Below, in pieces: positions 22,654 through 35,760 of a stretch of 64,000 nucleotides of DNA. Each line of letters opens with the position of its first letter. Position 1 is the stretch's first letter. The notes beneath the pieces were generated by a model. That model made no database searches and was not told the origin of the DNA. It saw only the letters and a program-made list of their open reading frames with translations. This DNA is from Erythrocercus mccallii. Lineage: Eukaryota; Chordata; Aves; Passeriformes; Dicruridae. Location of the stretch: positions 186,001 through 250,000 of the forward strand of contig VZRG01001062.1 of assembly GCA_013397435.1 (NCBI GenBank), written 5' to 3'. A program made the translations under genes and the position numbers.

Positions 22654-25600
22654 CTGAAAAGAAAAAGAGAAGACAGTTGTTGTAAAAGAAGAAAGCCAAA
22701 GGGTTACTTCCCCCCTCCTTCTCTTTCCTAAAGGCCCTTTCCAACCAGGCCTGAATGAAAGCACAGTGCACAGGCATCGAGCTCTTGCTTGCTGGGGCCT
22801 CACTGTGCGCCCAGAAGGAAGAGTGGTGAGAACAGAGCAAACTGGGAACCCAGCTGGGTTGAATGTGTTTGTTCAACTTCTTTTAGTGATGCCACCACTT
22901 CATTAATTGCCGAGAAGAAAATGACCTCGCTGGTGCAGCTAGGGGCCAGTGCCATGGCATTGTGGAGGGGGCTCCCCGTGCCTGTGTGTTTGCTCGCACA
23001 CTGCGAGCATTCAGGCTCCAGGAGCCTTATTTCTCTCTTGAGTAAACTCCTCTAAAGTAAACACGCTCACAGCAGGGATGGATCTGGCCTTCAGTGGTAA
23101 GGGACAGAGCCAAGCCAGCACTGTGCCAGCAAAGATAATGGAGCCAGGGTATGTGTATTCTGTTGTGTCAATTTTTTTCCCAAGCTGTGGATAAACAGGA
23201 AGTCTCTTGCAAGCTATTTTTCTTCCTTCCTGTACTGCCCCCCCCAAACTTGCCCTTTTAATGAGTCACAATTTTGACATTTGAGTGCATGACCCAGCAG
23301 AATAAGAAACACTTCCATAGTTTGGGTGAGAGACGAAGAGAAGTGCCTGAGCTAATGCTCCTGCCCACAGCAGGTTAGTAGGAGTCAAGCTGAGTTGTCA
23401 GTGGGGGTGTAGCACTTTGCTTCAGGCTGTAGCAGGATGGGACTTGAACAAGCATCTGAGTATTGGCTTCTCCTCTTGATTCTCTTGGAACTGGGATGGG
23501 AGGGAGGAATGGTCTTGACAGCAATTTAAAAAAAAATAGCAAAAAGCTTTTCTTTTTCAATGGGCACATAGGCATATGAATAATTGGGGGAGCTGTATGG
23601 GATGGGACTTCTAATCCCAAAGGCTTCACACCCCAATACTTGTCACACGATGTTGTGGCTTAAGTGCTATGCTCAATGAGAGCTGATTAATAAACCAAGG
23701 CCCAAACCAATTACAGAAATGTGATGTGGGCAAGTCTGTTTGAGCCCTGCTGTGGAAACTACTTCTAGCATCCCTCAGGTATGTGTTAGTCAGGCATTGT
23801 TCAGCTGACAACCACAGTTCAGCAAGGGTGGAGAGACAAGTGTCAGAACTTCCCATCGTGGCCAGGTCAGGGTGACGTGGGCAGTCTCCCTCTGCTCACC
23901 ACTCTGCTGACATGCCCTCATACTGACACTTGCATGCTCTAAACCAAGGGAAACTCAGCCTCCCCAGGGAAGTGGTCACAGCACCAAGCCTGTCTGAGTT
24001 CAGGAAAAGTATGGACATGTTCTTGGGCACCTCATGTGATTCTTGGGGTGTTCTGTGTAGGGACAGGAAATGGACTTCATGATCCCTGTACGTCCCTTTC
24101 AACTCAGCATACTCTATGATTCTACAAAACTGTGAATGGAACTCAGGTATAAATTTCATCTCCTGCCCTGTTGTTATTAGCACTCAGTTGTAATGCATGC
24201 TATTCCTAGGCTGAATGCTTTCCTTGTTAACTAGTTTCCTTGATTTTTAAGAATCCTTAGTATTTAAGTTTACTATTTAAATGATTCCAGATTTGTGGAT
24301 GGCAACCCAGAGAGGCATGTGGATGTTATGCCTTATTTCATGCTCAAAAATGCCTAAACTGTACCATTAGTATAGTCAGCTATCATCTCTCCTGATCTGT
24401 TTCTGTGTTGAGTTTTTTCTTCTCCCTTCCCCTGGGGAACTTCAATTGCATGAAAAGTTACAGCAGAGGAAATGTACAAGTGTGGTTTTACAGAGAAACA
24501 GTGGTAGTCATTTCACAAGGACAGTGAGAACTTCCTGTTCGCCTGCTTGTGTTTGCAACTTTCCTTAAATCCCCATAAAATCCGATTAATATCCAAGTTT
24601 CTTATAAGATTCATCTGGCCAGAAGAAGGCTCTGATACCAACACCACATAACAGGGATGGGGAAAAAAACCCCGTGGTAAATCTGGAGGGAGGATCAGAT
24701 CTAATAGTTTGCGACCTGCGGCATTGAGTTTTGCCCCTTTCAAAGTTGTGGCCAGGAAAAATTTCCTTTCTGAGATTAAATTCAGGGTAATTGAATGCAA
24801 ATGTCTGGGGGTGGGGGGTGCTGCTGGCAGTTTTCTGAGTAAGGGTGGGAAGACAGGGAGCTTTTGCACCACTGAGGTTTTTACTGAGGCTCGGGGGACC
24901 TGCCTAGTAGACAGTGGAAATTAGAGGCTCTGCACTTTGCTGTCAGTGGGTTTGAGGTTTGTTAGATCTCACAGTCTGCTCACACCCAGACAAGGGAGAT
25001 GGATGGAAAGTAAGAAAAGCTTATTGCTGATCAGTCACATGCTCACACACACTCTCATCACCACCTCCGCCCCAGTGTTGCAGTGTGGAGATGGTGCCAT
25101 CTGGCAAGGAAGCTTGGCAGCTGAGCAATGGTGATCCCATTACGCACTGCTGCTCCGTGCAGCACGTCTGGTGCTGAGGTGCTGCCCCTGCCCACAGCTG
25201 TTTTTTGTTGCTTCTCCTACTGAGCTAGAGATCTGGAGAGCTGAGGTGCACCCAAGTTGTGCACCAAGGTCCTCACCAAAGTAACAGGTAGAATGTCTCC
25301 ACTGCTCATTTTCAGTCACAGGTGGAAACCCATGGGCTGGACCATCCCATCCCTGTCCAGCCCTTGATGCTCTGGTCCCACTTCTTCCTCAGCTGTTTTC
25401 CCAAGCCAGTCCTGACAGCACGCTGTGGGAGAAGGTTCAGAGCTACACATTTTAACAAGCATCTCAAGACTGCAAACCCTCTCATTGATCCCACAATTCC
25501 TTGCCAGCCTCCAAAACCAAGGACAGAAGTGTCCTTGGAGCCCAGAGCATCCCTCATAGAGGGGCTGCTGCTTCCCTTCCCTGCCATCCTGGTCCCTTGT

Positions 25601-28600
25601 GGAATGGATGCTTGACTATTGCAGCCTTGAGCATCCTTTGGCACACACAGCTGATGAAGACTTCTGAATGGTGACAGCTTGCGGAAGACCAAAATGTAAT
25701 AGGGATCTGTTATCTGCAAGGACTTGTCAGCTGGATTTCTGACCTATGGCCAACTGTGTTTGCTGCTCTGTTGGCTGCTCTGCTGAAGTGCCATGGGAGT
25801 GGCTCACTAAAGAAGGGAAGCAGTCATGCCCAGATGTGTGCCTCCTGTCCTGAGCCTTTGTGAACATGACGTACAGCTTGCAAACTGTAGAGGCTCTCAC
25901 AGGGAAGACCAAACCCCCTCCACTTCATTTGCTACAAAGGGATCAACTGTAAGTATTTGAGAAAATTTTATAGATACAACATGCAATTGCCTCCTAAGGA
26001 GGAGGTTCATGCTATCTGTGGTGATCTCCTCTGAGAAGCAGTTCTATCACTAAAAGAGTATGCAAGTCAATTGGTGAAAAACCAGGCTTTTCCACAGCCA
26101 GTAATGAAAAAAGCACAATTTCCAAGCTACACCGTTCTGCAAAGGCATCTTTTCCTCCATGTTATTTGCAGTGGTAAGAAAGATTAAATGGAGATTAGCA
26201 CGTGCAAAACTACTAAACCTACAGTCACCAAAAGAAAAGACCTTAAATTGTTTTAAGAAGTATTCTCAAAAAACAACTGTTAAAGAGCAAAACACCCTAA
26301 TAACAGTGATGTTCACTTTGTGCCTTGAAAATAGCAGGATATGGAGAAGAAGGCTTGACTTTGAAGCTAAGTGGGACTCAGGCTGTTAACAATATTTAAC
26401 AAAGTCCCAGGGTCACATGTGAAATGGAAGGTTACTGCAACAGTAAAGGCTGTTTTTAATTAGACTTTGTTTTCTCCACATAGGATCTTCTAAAAATAGG
26501 CTGGCTTAAGAGAGTCACCCTTATTTTGGCAAATTTGGGTTTTCTGTTTGATCTGAAATTTGTGTGGCAGAGGTTCGTGTTGGGCACCTCAACCAAAGGC
26601 AGGTACTGGAGAAGAAGGGCATTTTCACTAACCATAAACATTAATTTTATTTTCCCTGGAATTGAGCAAGGGAGCTGGGGCTGTAGGTTCTATGGGGAAG
26701 GCATTTCCTCCTCCTTCTCCTTGTCCTTCTCCTCCTCCTGGTGCTGCCAAACTCCACCAGCATCTTCAGCCTCTGGGTGCTACCAGAAACCAAACAGCAA
26801 ACAATAATACTGCTCTGAAATAAGAGAGAAGCAACTTGATCAATGCAAACTTGGTGTGATCACTGCTGCCTATCTCACTCTGGGCCACTGCCTACCCACC
26901 TGGCCAGGAAAATATAGTGCCAGGCCACCAATGCAAGCAACTGGGAGCCTTTAAACCACCTTGAACCACTGCAGTCCTGAGATGCTGGAATGACACACTA
27001 AATAGGTGCAGCAATAAACTACTAATAAATTAAATTAAAATTTATCAATAGACCTGAACACAGACCTGAGCATCTAACTTCAAGGCTGGAATTGCTGCTG
27101 ACCCTTCTGCAATGGAATTCTCCTTTGGTCTCGTGGGTTTTTAATTTGCCCTAGGCATAGCTTTTCAGCAAACCACACAGGAAGTCACAGGAGATGAGGG
27201 GAATGTCAGGCAAACCACACACGAGCACACACTTGTATTTTACATTCTTGCTTTCTTGCCTATCCATTGATCTTCTAAGATCCATAAGGCAGGCCATTTC
27301 TATACTAATAACATGCTAGGACAACATTTTAGAGACATCTTTTTGACACTCACTGTCTATAACATCCCTTCATCATCAGTACTCTCACCAAAAACAGGAC
27401 AGTACAGCAGAAGTGTTCTGACAGGATCTCAGCATATTATTTTCCCCTTTTTTCATGGAAATAGCCTCAACATATTATTTACCTCATTTATGAGAGATAA
27501 CAGCACAGATTATTGACTCTGACAACATGTTCAGAAACATCAAAGACCAAGACCTCAGAAACTTAATTCACAGTCAACCCAAAAGTAGGATTAATACTTT
27601 TTTTTTTCTTTTCCCCCTCCTCGGTCATTCTTCAAATGCACTGAAGACACATGTTCTGGCATTTAGGGAGGTAAAACACCTTTTTAGACAGCTTTGAAAT
27701 AGTCCCTTCTGGGATCTCCTTGTGGATTAGTTCCTAGATTTGTGTAGCTGGCCTTGTTGAGAATGCTTTAAGGAGCCTACTCTACATATGAGAAAGACTA
27801 CTGGCAAGAAAGCCAAGAAACAGTGTTAAGTTTATTTTCTGCCTTTGCTACTAGCTAATTCACAAGGGAAGAGAAAATAGTCAATAAAGTGATTTAAGGA
27901 CTCTAAACAGCCACTTTACTCTTTTATCACTTCTCCTGTGGCATACGCTACAAAGCAGTTGGCCTTCTCGGCACAAAACTTGCATGGTGCCTTCAGATAT
28001 CTTAGTTTCATGTCATTTTTCTCCTCTCTTGGGCACTCTAATTTTCATGTTTCTATTCTATTTACATAATAGAATTTCTGTTCTGCCATCACAGACAACT
28101 TCCTTTGTGCTCTTGAGCTGCACCATCTCATCCGGTGGGCTCACCTGCACCACATTTCCTCCTGCCTGCCCACCTTCACTCCTCTATGTACCCTCTTCCC
28201 TGAAGAATATTGCACCACCACCCTGGTTCTGAGCAGACAAAAGCAGTGGGGCCACCATTCCTATTGTTCATGGAGTCCTATTGTCTCCTGCTCTCCTTCA
28301 GTTCATGCCTCTGTGAAGAGCCTGTCTTCCCCACTGCAGGTAACAAAGGCAGGCGCCAAAATCCTTTATTGGTTTTCTCTAAGTTGGAAAGACGCTACAA
28401 CAGCCTAGTTTGTTCAGTCTCTTTGAAGGCTAGGCCCATGTGCCAGCCGTTCAACAGCCTGCTCCACATCACTCTCTAACACAACTAGAGCTGCCTGTAC
28501 TTTACTCTGAAATACAAGGGATATATCGCAGAAACGAGGCACAACCAGGGCATATTATTAGAGAATCAGGATAATTATACCTACGGTGTGACCCATTTTT

Positions 28601-29925
28601 GCTGCTATTGGAGGATGGCATTATAGGTTAATGCCTAATAATCTGTCATTAACATCCCTAATTGTATGTTTCTATAATTGGACACCATGGAGGGGGGAAG
28701 AAGGTGTGAGTGTTCACCTTTTGCATTTTAGAGGTGAATTGCAAAGGATTTAAGAGTAAGAATTCTTAAGTAGGGAAAATGAAAATGTTGCATCCAAGGT
28801 TCAAGAAGAAAAGATCAGTGGTGTTTATGGGTTTAACAATGGGTGTTTTACCTGAGAAAGCTGTGGGACAGCTTCTTGGCTTCCTTGCTGCTGGCAGTGA
28901 CGTCATGAGTGCTGCAATCCAAGGTTCAAAAGAATTGCTCTATGCTGTCCCTGTGCCTGCCTGCGGCCTACAACACAGGCCAGCTTCCAAACGGGCACGT
29001 TAAAACAAAAGAATCGTATAAAGAAATAGCAAATAGAGTCCTTTGACTGTCTTGTGCTGTCATGATAAGAGAGAACAGCACTCTGTGCTTAGCAGAAAGG
29101 GACTGTCAAGCCAGTGAGGTTTTCATGCTGTGATGTGTGTTTCCTATATATAATTGCCTAGAATAAGTTCACTGAACCTGCAAGGTAAGAGAGCAAGGAA
29201 GAGCACAAAATCATTTCTCATGGAAAGAGTTTGCAATTCTTTCTATGCAGTGGTAACTACTTATCTTTCTTGGCAGTTTGTGGGTATTTATCTACATCTA
29301 ATACACCCACTATGCTGAAGATATTGACAAAATCTCAAGCCAAAACCAATATCCAATCTAGCTTTAAGTCAATGTACTAAATCCTGAGATGTGTGAAATA
29401 ATCAAAAACCACCAGGAATCTGTGATAACCTTCTTGGCCAACAGGCTACATTTTATAATTTAAAAAGAAAAGAAAACGGTCTCAGAAGTTCACATAAGTA
29501 CTGCAGATGTCATTGGGCTAGGAACTCTATGTTAACAATCAATACCGACCTGGAAGTTTACAGTCTCTAACTCCAATCGTGATAAGGCTTATGCTTGTCT
29601 GTAGTCTTTCTGACTTCAATAATATCATCCACATGCACACATTAAACAGGCATGCAGTAGATAGTGACCTAAAGGAACTGAATGCCAGGGGAGGCAGTCA
29701 CAGGGAAAAAATGTTTAAAGCAGGAACATAATGTAAATCATACGATGCTTGCTCTCTTTTCTGTCTCCGTATTGGAGTCTGGGGCACAGGGAAAATCCCT
29801 CGTGCTGCCCTGGGGGGTCAGGGACCCTGGCTGGGACTCCAGGAGAGCACTGCCTTTGACCTTAGTCCATGGGAAAGGCTTCCCAGAATAACAGGAGAAG
29901 TGAGAACAACAAGCATCTAGAGTAA
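22654..29925. other. Probable COA1 5' non-coding intron, proximal part
   Basis: COA1's first coding exon has a splice acceptor in front of its ATG, so this sequence is probably an intron leading to one or more upstream 5'UTR exons on the minus strand. No coding exon is recognised. It holds a CR1 fragment at 23945-24125 and an AT-rich stretch near 28.55-28.69 kb that could be a conserved non-coding element. Confidence 0.55.
23945..24125 (+). mobile_element. CR1 LINE 3' end (sense on +)
   Basis: The segment has the typical CR1 tail: ccccagggaagtggtcacagc, gttcaggaaa, gtgattcttggggtg, the cgtccctttcaactc region, and a terminal copy of the CR1 octamer repeat (ctatgattcta). A short, 5'-truncated copy. 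Confidence 0.9.
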
Positions 29926-30358
29926 ATAGTAGTATAATTTAGCACATTGTGAAAACTTGTAGTTTAGGGTTTTTTAGAATAGGGGTAGATGAAGGCAAGA
30001 TGGAGGATTCTGGGCGGTGACCCACGTTCTCCTTCTTCTTCTCCATCTTCTGCTGTGGATGTGGCATAGATAGATTGGTAGAATGAAACTGAGGTAGAAA
30101 TTACGTGTTTAGAATAATAGTGATTATTGGTATAGAAATATAAACATAGTATGCTGTACATGTTAATTGGTGTAAAAACCCTTAAAAGAGCCTTGTTATC
30201 TCTGTCTGTGGGCTTTGTCAGCTCTGCCTTGAGGCAAGTTAAGCCTGGTACACCACGATGAGATAAGAGTAATAAAACATCTTCCAAGACTGAAAGCTGC
30301 AAGCTCCACTCTCTTCATTCCAAACTCTGGTACTGGACTCTGAGGTAAAAACCTCAAA
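29926..30358 (+). mobile_element. Probable solo LTR of an avian endogenous retrovirus
   Basis: A roughly 430-bp unit ordered like an LTR: a 5' part with gatggaggattctgggcggtg and cttcttcttctcc, a TATA-like tataaaca, then AATAAA at 30271-30276 followed by a short tail ending near aaaacctca. It resembles LTRs I know from songbird genomes, but I cannot name the family. No coding remnants are attached, so it would be a solo LTR. Ends are uncertain: an imperfectly placed aaatag occurs at 29924-29929 and 30356-30361 and could be the target duplication. Confidence 0.55.
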
Positions 30359-33300
30359 TAGGAGGCAGCCGGGAATGGGAGCCTCTGTCACTCCAGAAAT
30401 GAGGGGGTAAAATGTGATCTGCTCAGCAGAGAGCCTGATTTACAAAGCTTTTAAAAATATTGGTGGAGCTGGGAAAGTCTGCAATCCTGTGCTGAAACAC
30501 CTTGCTGATCTAATGCTTTTTATTATATAGTATTACAGCAGTACATACTTCTGGCAGTTAACAAACACCCTGCTCTTATTCTTACTTCCTACTGAAAACC
30601 AAAACTAAAAGAAATGCTACCCTAATTCCTCTCAGATGGAGTAGGTTTATTTCAAGTGCCTTCAAGTAGGTTTAGTTCAAGTACCCTCACAGAAGGGCCC
30701 CTCTTTCAGAAAGAAACCCTTCTGAAAGTCAAGTCCTTTTTAAATATATCAGATCAACACTTACAGCCCAAGGCTTTGAAGAAAACTAATTACTTTCAAA
30801 CATCTTGGACACCTGGATCAGTTCCAGAAATTGGTTCTTGCCCATATGAGCAGAACTGGTTCAGTAACAGCTAAATATGTTAACATAAATTAGGATCTGG
30901 GGAAAAGCTAACCTCAAAGTCTTGTGACTTTTTAATAAGCATTCGGGACCACAACCAGCACAAGACCAACTGGGATTCTTACCTAGAAACATTCTATTAT
31001 CAGAAAGACAAAAAAAGGAGAAAAAATAATTATGATGGGAACCATTAAAAATAAAAGAAAGAAGTACCCTAGTACTTGAGGGTTTCTGTTCAGACAGATC
31101 CAGCTTGTTAGCTTGTGCACAGAGCTGTGCAAGATGGAGGGTGCAAAAGGACAAAGGAAGTGATGGAACCTGCCACACTGCACATGCAGCATCTGTAGTC
31201 AGACCTTTTAACTTCATCTGGGGAGTAGCTACTGATTTATTCATCCACTCTTGGAAAAAGGAAAAGTTATACTGGATGCTCACAAGACAGTTGGACATGA
31301 ATCAGATTGCCTTCCAAATATAAGTCAGGACAAGAAGAATTTCAGAGGACAGCTGACTGCGATCCATATTTTCCTCCTCAGAATATGTGTGGGAAAGATT
31401 TTAAGGAATAAATGTTTCTCCGTTTAATACTTTGAATGTGATTCACTATATCTTCAGTCCTTCAATAGCTCCTGTTAGGGAAGGTAGGGATTTTTCTTTT
31501 TCATTTTGCAGAGCTGTGGAAGAAAAACACAGGACAACTTCACAGGAAGGTGGTACCAGGTCAGGCACTTGATTTTCAGTGACTAGGCTGTTCCCTGTTC
31601 CCTGCCCATTCCCCCTCTCAGGCTAAAACATGCCAGGCTGGACAGATTTGGCACAATTCCAGGGCTGTGTCCTACAGCAAACCTACCTTTAGAGATATGG
31701 GGACAAGCTTTCCTTTATGAAATACAGCACAGCGCTTTGTCCAGCAAGGAGCTGTGACAGTCCAGGAGCTGGACAAAAGCACACACCATAACTTTATGTG
31801 CTGTTGATGGGTGAGATTTTTCAAAATGTGTGCTTTACATGTGCTCAACAGGTGATGCCTTTACAGGATCATCGTCTTCAAAAAGATTTTTGAATATTCA
31901 GCATTTGCTTTATACCATTTTTAAGACACATCCTCATTAGTAGCTTTCTAACAGGGATGCTAACAACACACTATTTCCTCAGAAAATGGTAATCTTCAAA
32001 TACTTGTTTGTGGGGTTGGTTGATTAAACACTAGATTACCAAGGACTCAATACAATGAAATTTGACAAATGTGGCATATATGAGACACACAGGTGAGCTG
32101 TGATCCATTTCTGTTTGTTTATATTTTGCTTTCCCATCATATGCTACTCAGCTTTGTGGTGGTGGGAATTAGGAAGAAGAATGGATACCATCACTTTTGT
32201 ACAATGTTACTCCTAGGGACCTCTGCTTGGATAGAAAAAGCCCCTGCTTAGTGTTACCTCCAACCTATCTGTGACTTTTGCAGTTCATATGATACCAGCA
32301 CAAACAAAGTAGACGACAGAGCTCCCAGGTTTCACAAGCAGCTCAGGGACTGACTCACTGTATCACTGTGGCTAAAACTACAAAATTTGGGTGTCTCAAT
32401 TCACATATGCAAAAATAAGTGACTAAACACTTCCTGGTTCCTTACTTTGGAAGATACTGATATTTAATGGCTGCAAAGTGCTCTGACAGCCTAAGATGTA
32501 ATTTTACTTAGGCATGCAATTGCCCATGTGCAGTACACACATGTTAAGAGCACGACAGTGTGTTCCAGACAAAAAAAACCCAACTATTTTGCAGTCTGGC
32601 TCAGGGCATGTTGTAGGACCAGCAGAATAATTACAGCAGCTGCAGTTGGCACTTATTAGAAAATTAAAGAAGCTGTTAACAGGTCATTAATAATCTGTGA
32701 CTACCTGCCTTAATAGTATTCTTCAGTCAACAGGCATGAAGGTGAGGGGGTGGAGGAAACAGTCACACCTTCCTCTAAGCCACCATAGAAGACCGATCCC
32801 CTCACTTATCATCACTTTGTAATCTGCTTGTTTACTTCCCTCCTGCTGTGTCTTCCCACTGGCTCTTCTCTCACTGCTGACTCTCGTACCAGCGGACTGC
32901 AAGGCTCTTGGCCAGGGAAGCCACCTGCAACATCCAGTCCCAGGGGAAACCCAGCCCTTTCTGGTAGCTGTCTAGAGCTGTTTAGAGCTGCCTGTAAACA
33001 CCTCTCCTAAGTGTGTTTTCCTACTTTTAAAGACTATTTTGTATGTAAGGTATTCCTGCCATCTACAGCACACTAGGATTTGTTCTCCTGTATCTTGGTC
33101 CTTGCCTCCCTTGCGTAGGCAGATGGTGGAGGAGGAGGGAAAAGTAACTTGTTCCCTGCTTCTTTAGACAAACACATGCTCTCCAGAGCAGACAGATGTC
33201 TTAAAGTCAGATTCAGGCATCAATTCATCTTTTGGGTTCAGCTGTAGAGTATAAAGCATTTGCTGGCTCTAGTCTAATGCTTTTTGACATTGTCAGGCCC

Positions 33301-35397
33301 CCTTCAGTGAACTACTGCCTTGTAACCAGCCTGACAGCAAGTATTGTTCTACACTTATTAATACTGTACGTGTTATCTTCAAACTGACAGGTTCCAAGGC
33401 CAGGCATCAGCTGTGCTCAGCTCTGACTTAAAAAAAAAATAAATTCAGACAATAGCAAAGACCTCCTGCTGCTAGTAAGTAAATAAATAAAAACATGCCT
33501 TCACCATGCTGCTGCCATATGGTTTTATCCTTTCAATCTCAATTTTGCAGTAATTTTTTCTTTTACTTGTAGTCTTAAAATATGAAGTACCTGCTTCCCT
33601 GCACCCTCTTCTCTTCTTTTTGGCTTCTTTAGAAAAGAACTTCTGAGGTTTTTTTCCCTGAGTCTTCTTTCAATTTATTCCTTGCTCTCTCATTTGGATG
33701 CAAACCTATATTGCAGAAACTTGAATCTACAAAAAAGTTAATTAACTTCAGGAACTGTTTCTCTTCTCCTCCCCTAATTTTTTTTTTACTAAAGCCACTA
33801 TAATTTTCTATTATTTTTAAAATGTTCAGCTTAATGAGTTATGTTTACTTAGTCAATAAGCTGGTGATGCCCATGACAGGACCAAAAGTGTTTGGTTAGC
33901 AGCAGGGAGGAAAAAAAATCAATAACTCCAAGCATTTGGCAGCTTTGTGGGTAGGAAATAATTTGTATTCTCTGGTTTAAATCAATGACCTTCTTTTCCT
34001 TGCTGTTCCAACAGGAAATTATAAACTCTGTGAACACTATTTGCATAGTGCCTTCTGCATGTTAACCCCAGCAGTGCTCCTCTGAGCTCCCCGTTACAGA
34101 AACCCAGGCACTTTAGCACAGAGCTTTTCAACAGGCACTTTTATCTAATAGAAGCAGAAATAATCTAGAGAAAGATGTGAAAAGAGCTCCTCCTTCACTT
34201 CCAACAGCACCACCCTATTTGATAACAGCATTGTCTACTGCAGAGTATGAAAAAATGCCTTCTTTGTAACTTGACAAAATGTATTTTCAGACAGAAACTT
34301 GCTACTTCTATATTAAAGCTGCATTTGCACCTCTGTTTCTTGCTTGTCAGGGCTACCTTAATGTGCCAGGTATGATTTGAAAGTGCTGCATTTTTGCTTG
34401 AATTCAGCATTATAAAGCTCATGTTTTGACACCAACAGCCTCCTTGGTGCTGTCCTTTTGCAATGTTCACTTAAAGAAAGAAAAGAAATAGCTCCCTTGT
34501 CTTGCCATGCTCATGGGAAGCTGTACCAGGAAGGTGATGATCCAAGAAAAGGATCCAGTGTTTAACCTGGCACTGAACTTGCCTTTTAACTTTTTCAGCT
34601 GCCCTACACTGCATTAAGTCCAGATATTTTTTAACATGTAGGAGAGCTGGCATTCAAGGAGACAAGCTCACAGGAGATGGGGGAGGAGTGTCACCCTTTT
34701 TACTGTGTGAACAGTGTGAACACAGTGCAGCCCCAAAGTCTGGGATTCTTGCCTAGGGCCAGAGCTAAACATTACAGCATCAGCAACTGGCACTATACAG
34801 CTCCTGGGTCTAAGCACCCCTTGATGTACTTGGCCTCATTTTGTGCAGGAGAATGATATGGTCAATCAGTCTGGTGAACATGATTTAGTCCCAGAAACTA
34901 CCAAGGTCTCAGCTGTCTGCACAGAAATTAAATGTCATAAAATTCAGGCAACCAGATTTCTCTGCTTTGCTTTCGTTCATGACAAGTCCTTTCACAGTAG
35001 TTCTCAGCATTCCTCCTGTGCTCCCAAAGCCCCTGGCACAAAGCTGTAGTCATCAGGTGACACTTGATGTATATTTATTAGCTACATCACAGTTCCCTCT
35101 CTGAAAAAAGGATGGGAATGTTTCTCAGAGTGATTTAAGTGGAAGTAATATGCAATTCTTGCTCTCCTGCTTTGTTTCTATTAATTTGCCAAATGTAAAG
35201 TTGCCTATCCTGACCCTACAAGCATTCCACTCCTTCCCACTACAAACTCTACGTGCCCATTGGAGTCTCTTTCAGATCTCCTGGCTGTTGGAGCGCCCTT
35301 TGCATTTCTGAAATTTGCTGCTCCTGATTGAAGGGAGCCAAGCAAGAAAATGAGCTGCCTCCCTTTCTCACTGACAAGAGACCAAAGCAGCATTACA
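30359..35397. other. Non-coding stretch, no gene recognised
   Basis: Only a 25-bp imperfect tandem repeat at 30640-30689 and short A/T runs stand out. The longest frame (30861-31298, minus, 145 codons) is low-complexity and unlike any known protein. Confidence 0.6.
30640..30689 (+). repeat. 25-bp imperfect tandem repeat
   Basis: Copies at 30640-30664 and 30665-30689 share agtaggttta and ttcaagt, with a few mismatches. Confidence 0.8.
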
Positions 35398-35760
35398 GTA
35401 TCACAGCAGGGCTGAGGTCAGAATGGATATCAGGAGGTCATTTTGTCCAGCGTCTCTGCTCAAATGTGGTTGTCTACAGATGGTTGTCTAGGAGGATGTC
35501 CAGACACCTTTTGAGTATGTCCAAGGATGGAGACTCCAAAACCTCTCTGGGCAACCTGTGCTAGCTCATCAACCTCCCAGGGAAAAAACATTTCCTGATG
35601 TTCAGACTGCATCTCCTGTGTTTCAGCTTGTGCCCACCACCTCTGGTCCCATCCCTGGGCATTAATGGACTGAACTTGGCTCCATCTTTTTCACATATTG
35701 ACATACACTGATGAGATCCTGCTTGCCCCTTCTCTACTCGGAATAGTTCCAGAGGAATAA
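35398..35760 (-). mobile_element. CR1 LINE 3' fragment (antisense to +)
   Basis: On the plus strand it reads as the reverse complement of a CR1 tail: atcaggaggtcat..gtcca, gagtatgtccaaggatggag, actccaaaacctctctggg, caacctgtgctag, cagcttgtgcccacc and ccttctctac. Diverged and truncated, with no intact frame. Confidence 0.88.

Noticed and set aside
22741..22765. Possible CR1 end (ccctttccaaccaggcc)
   Set aside because: The match is only about 15 bases, with no supporting CR1 sequence on either side.
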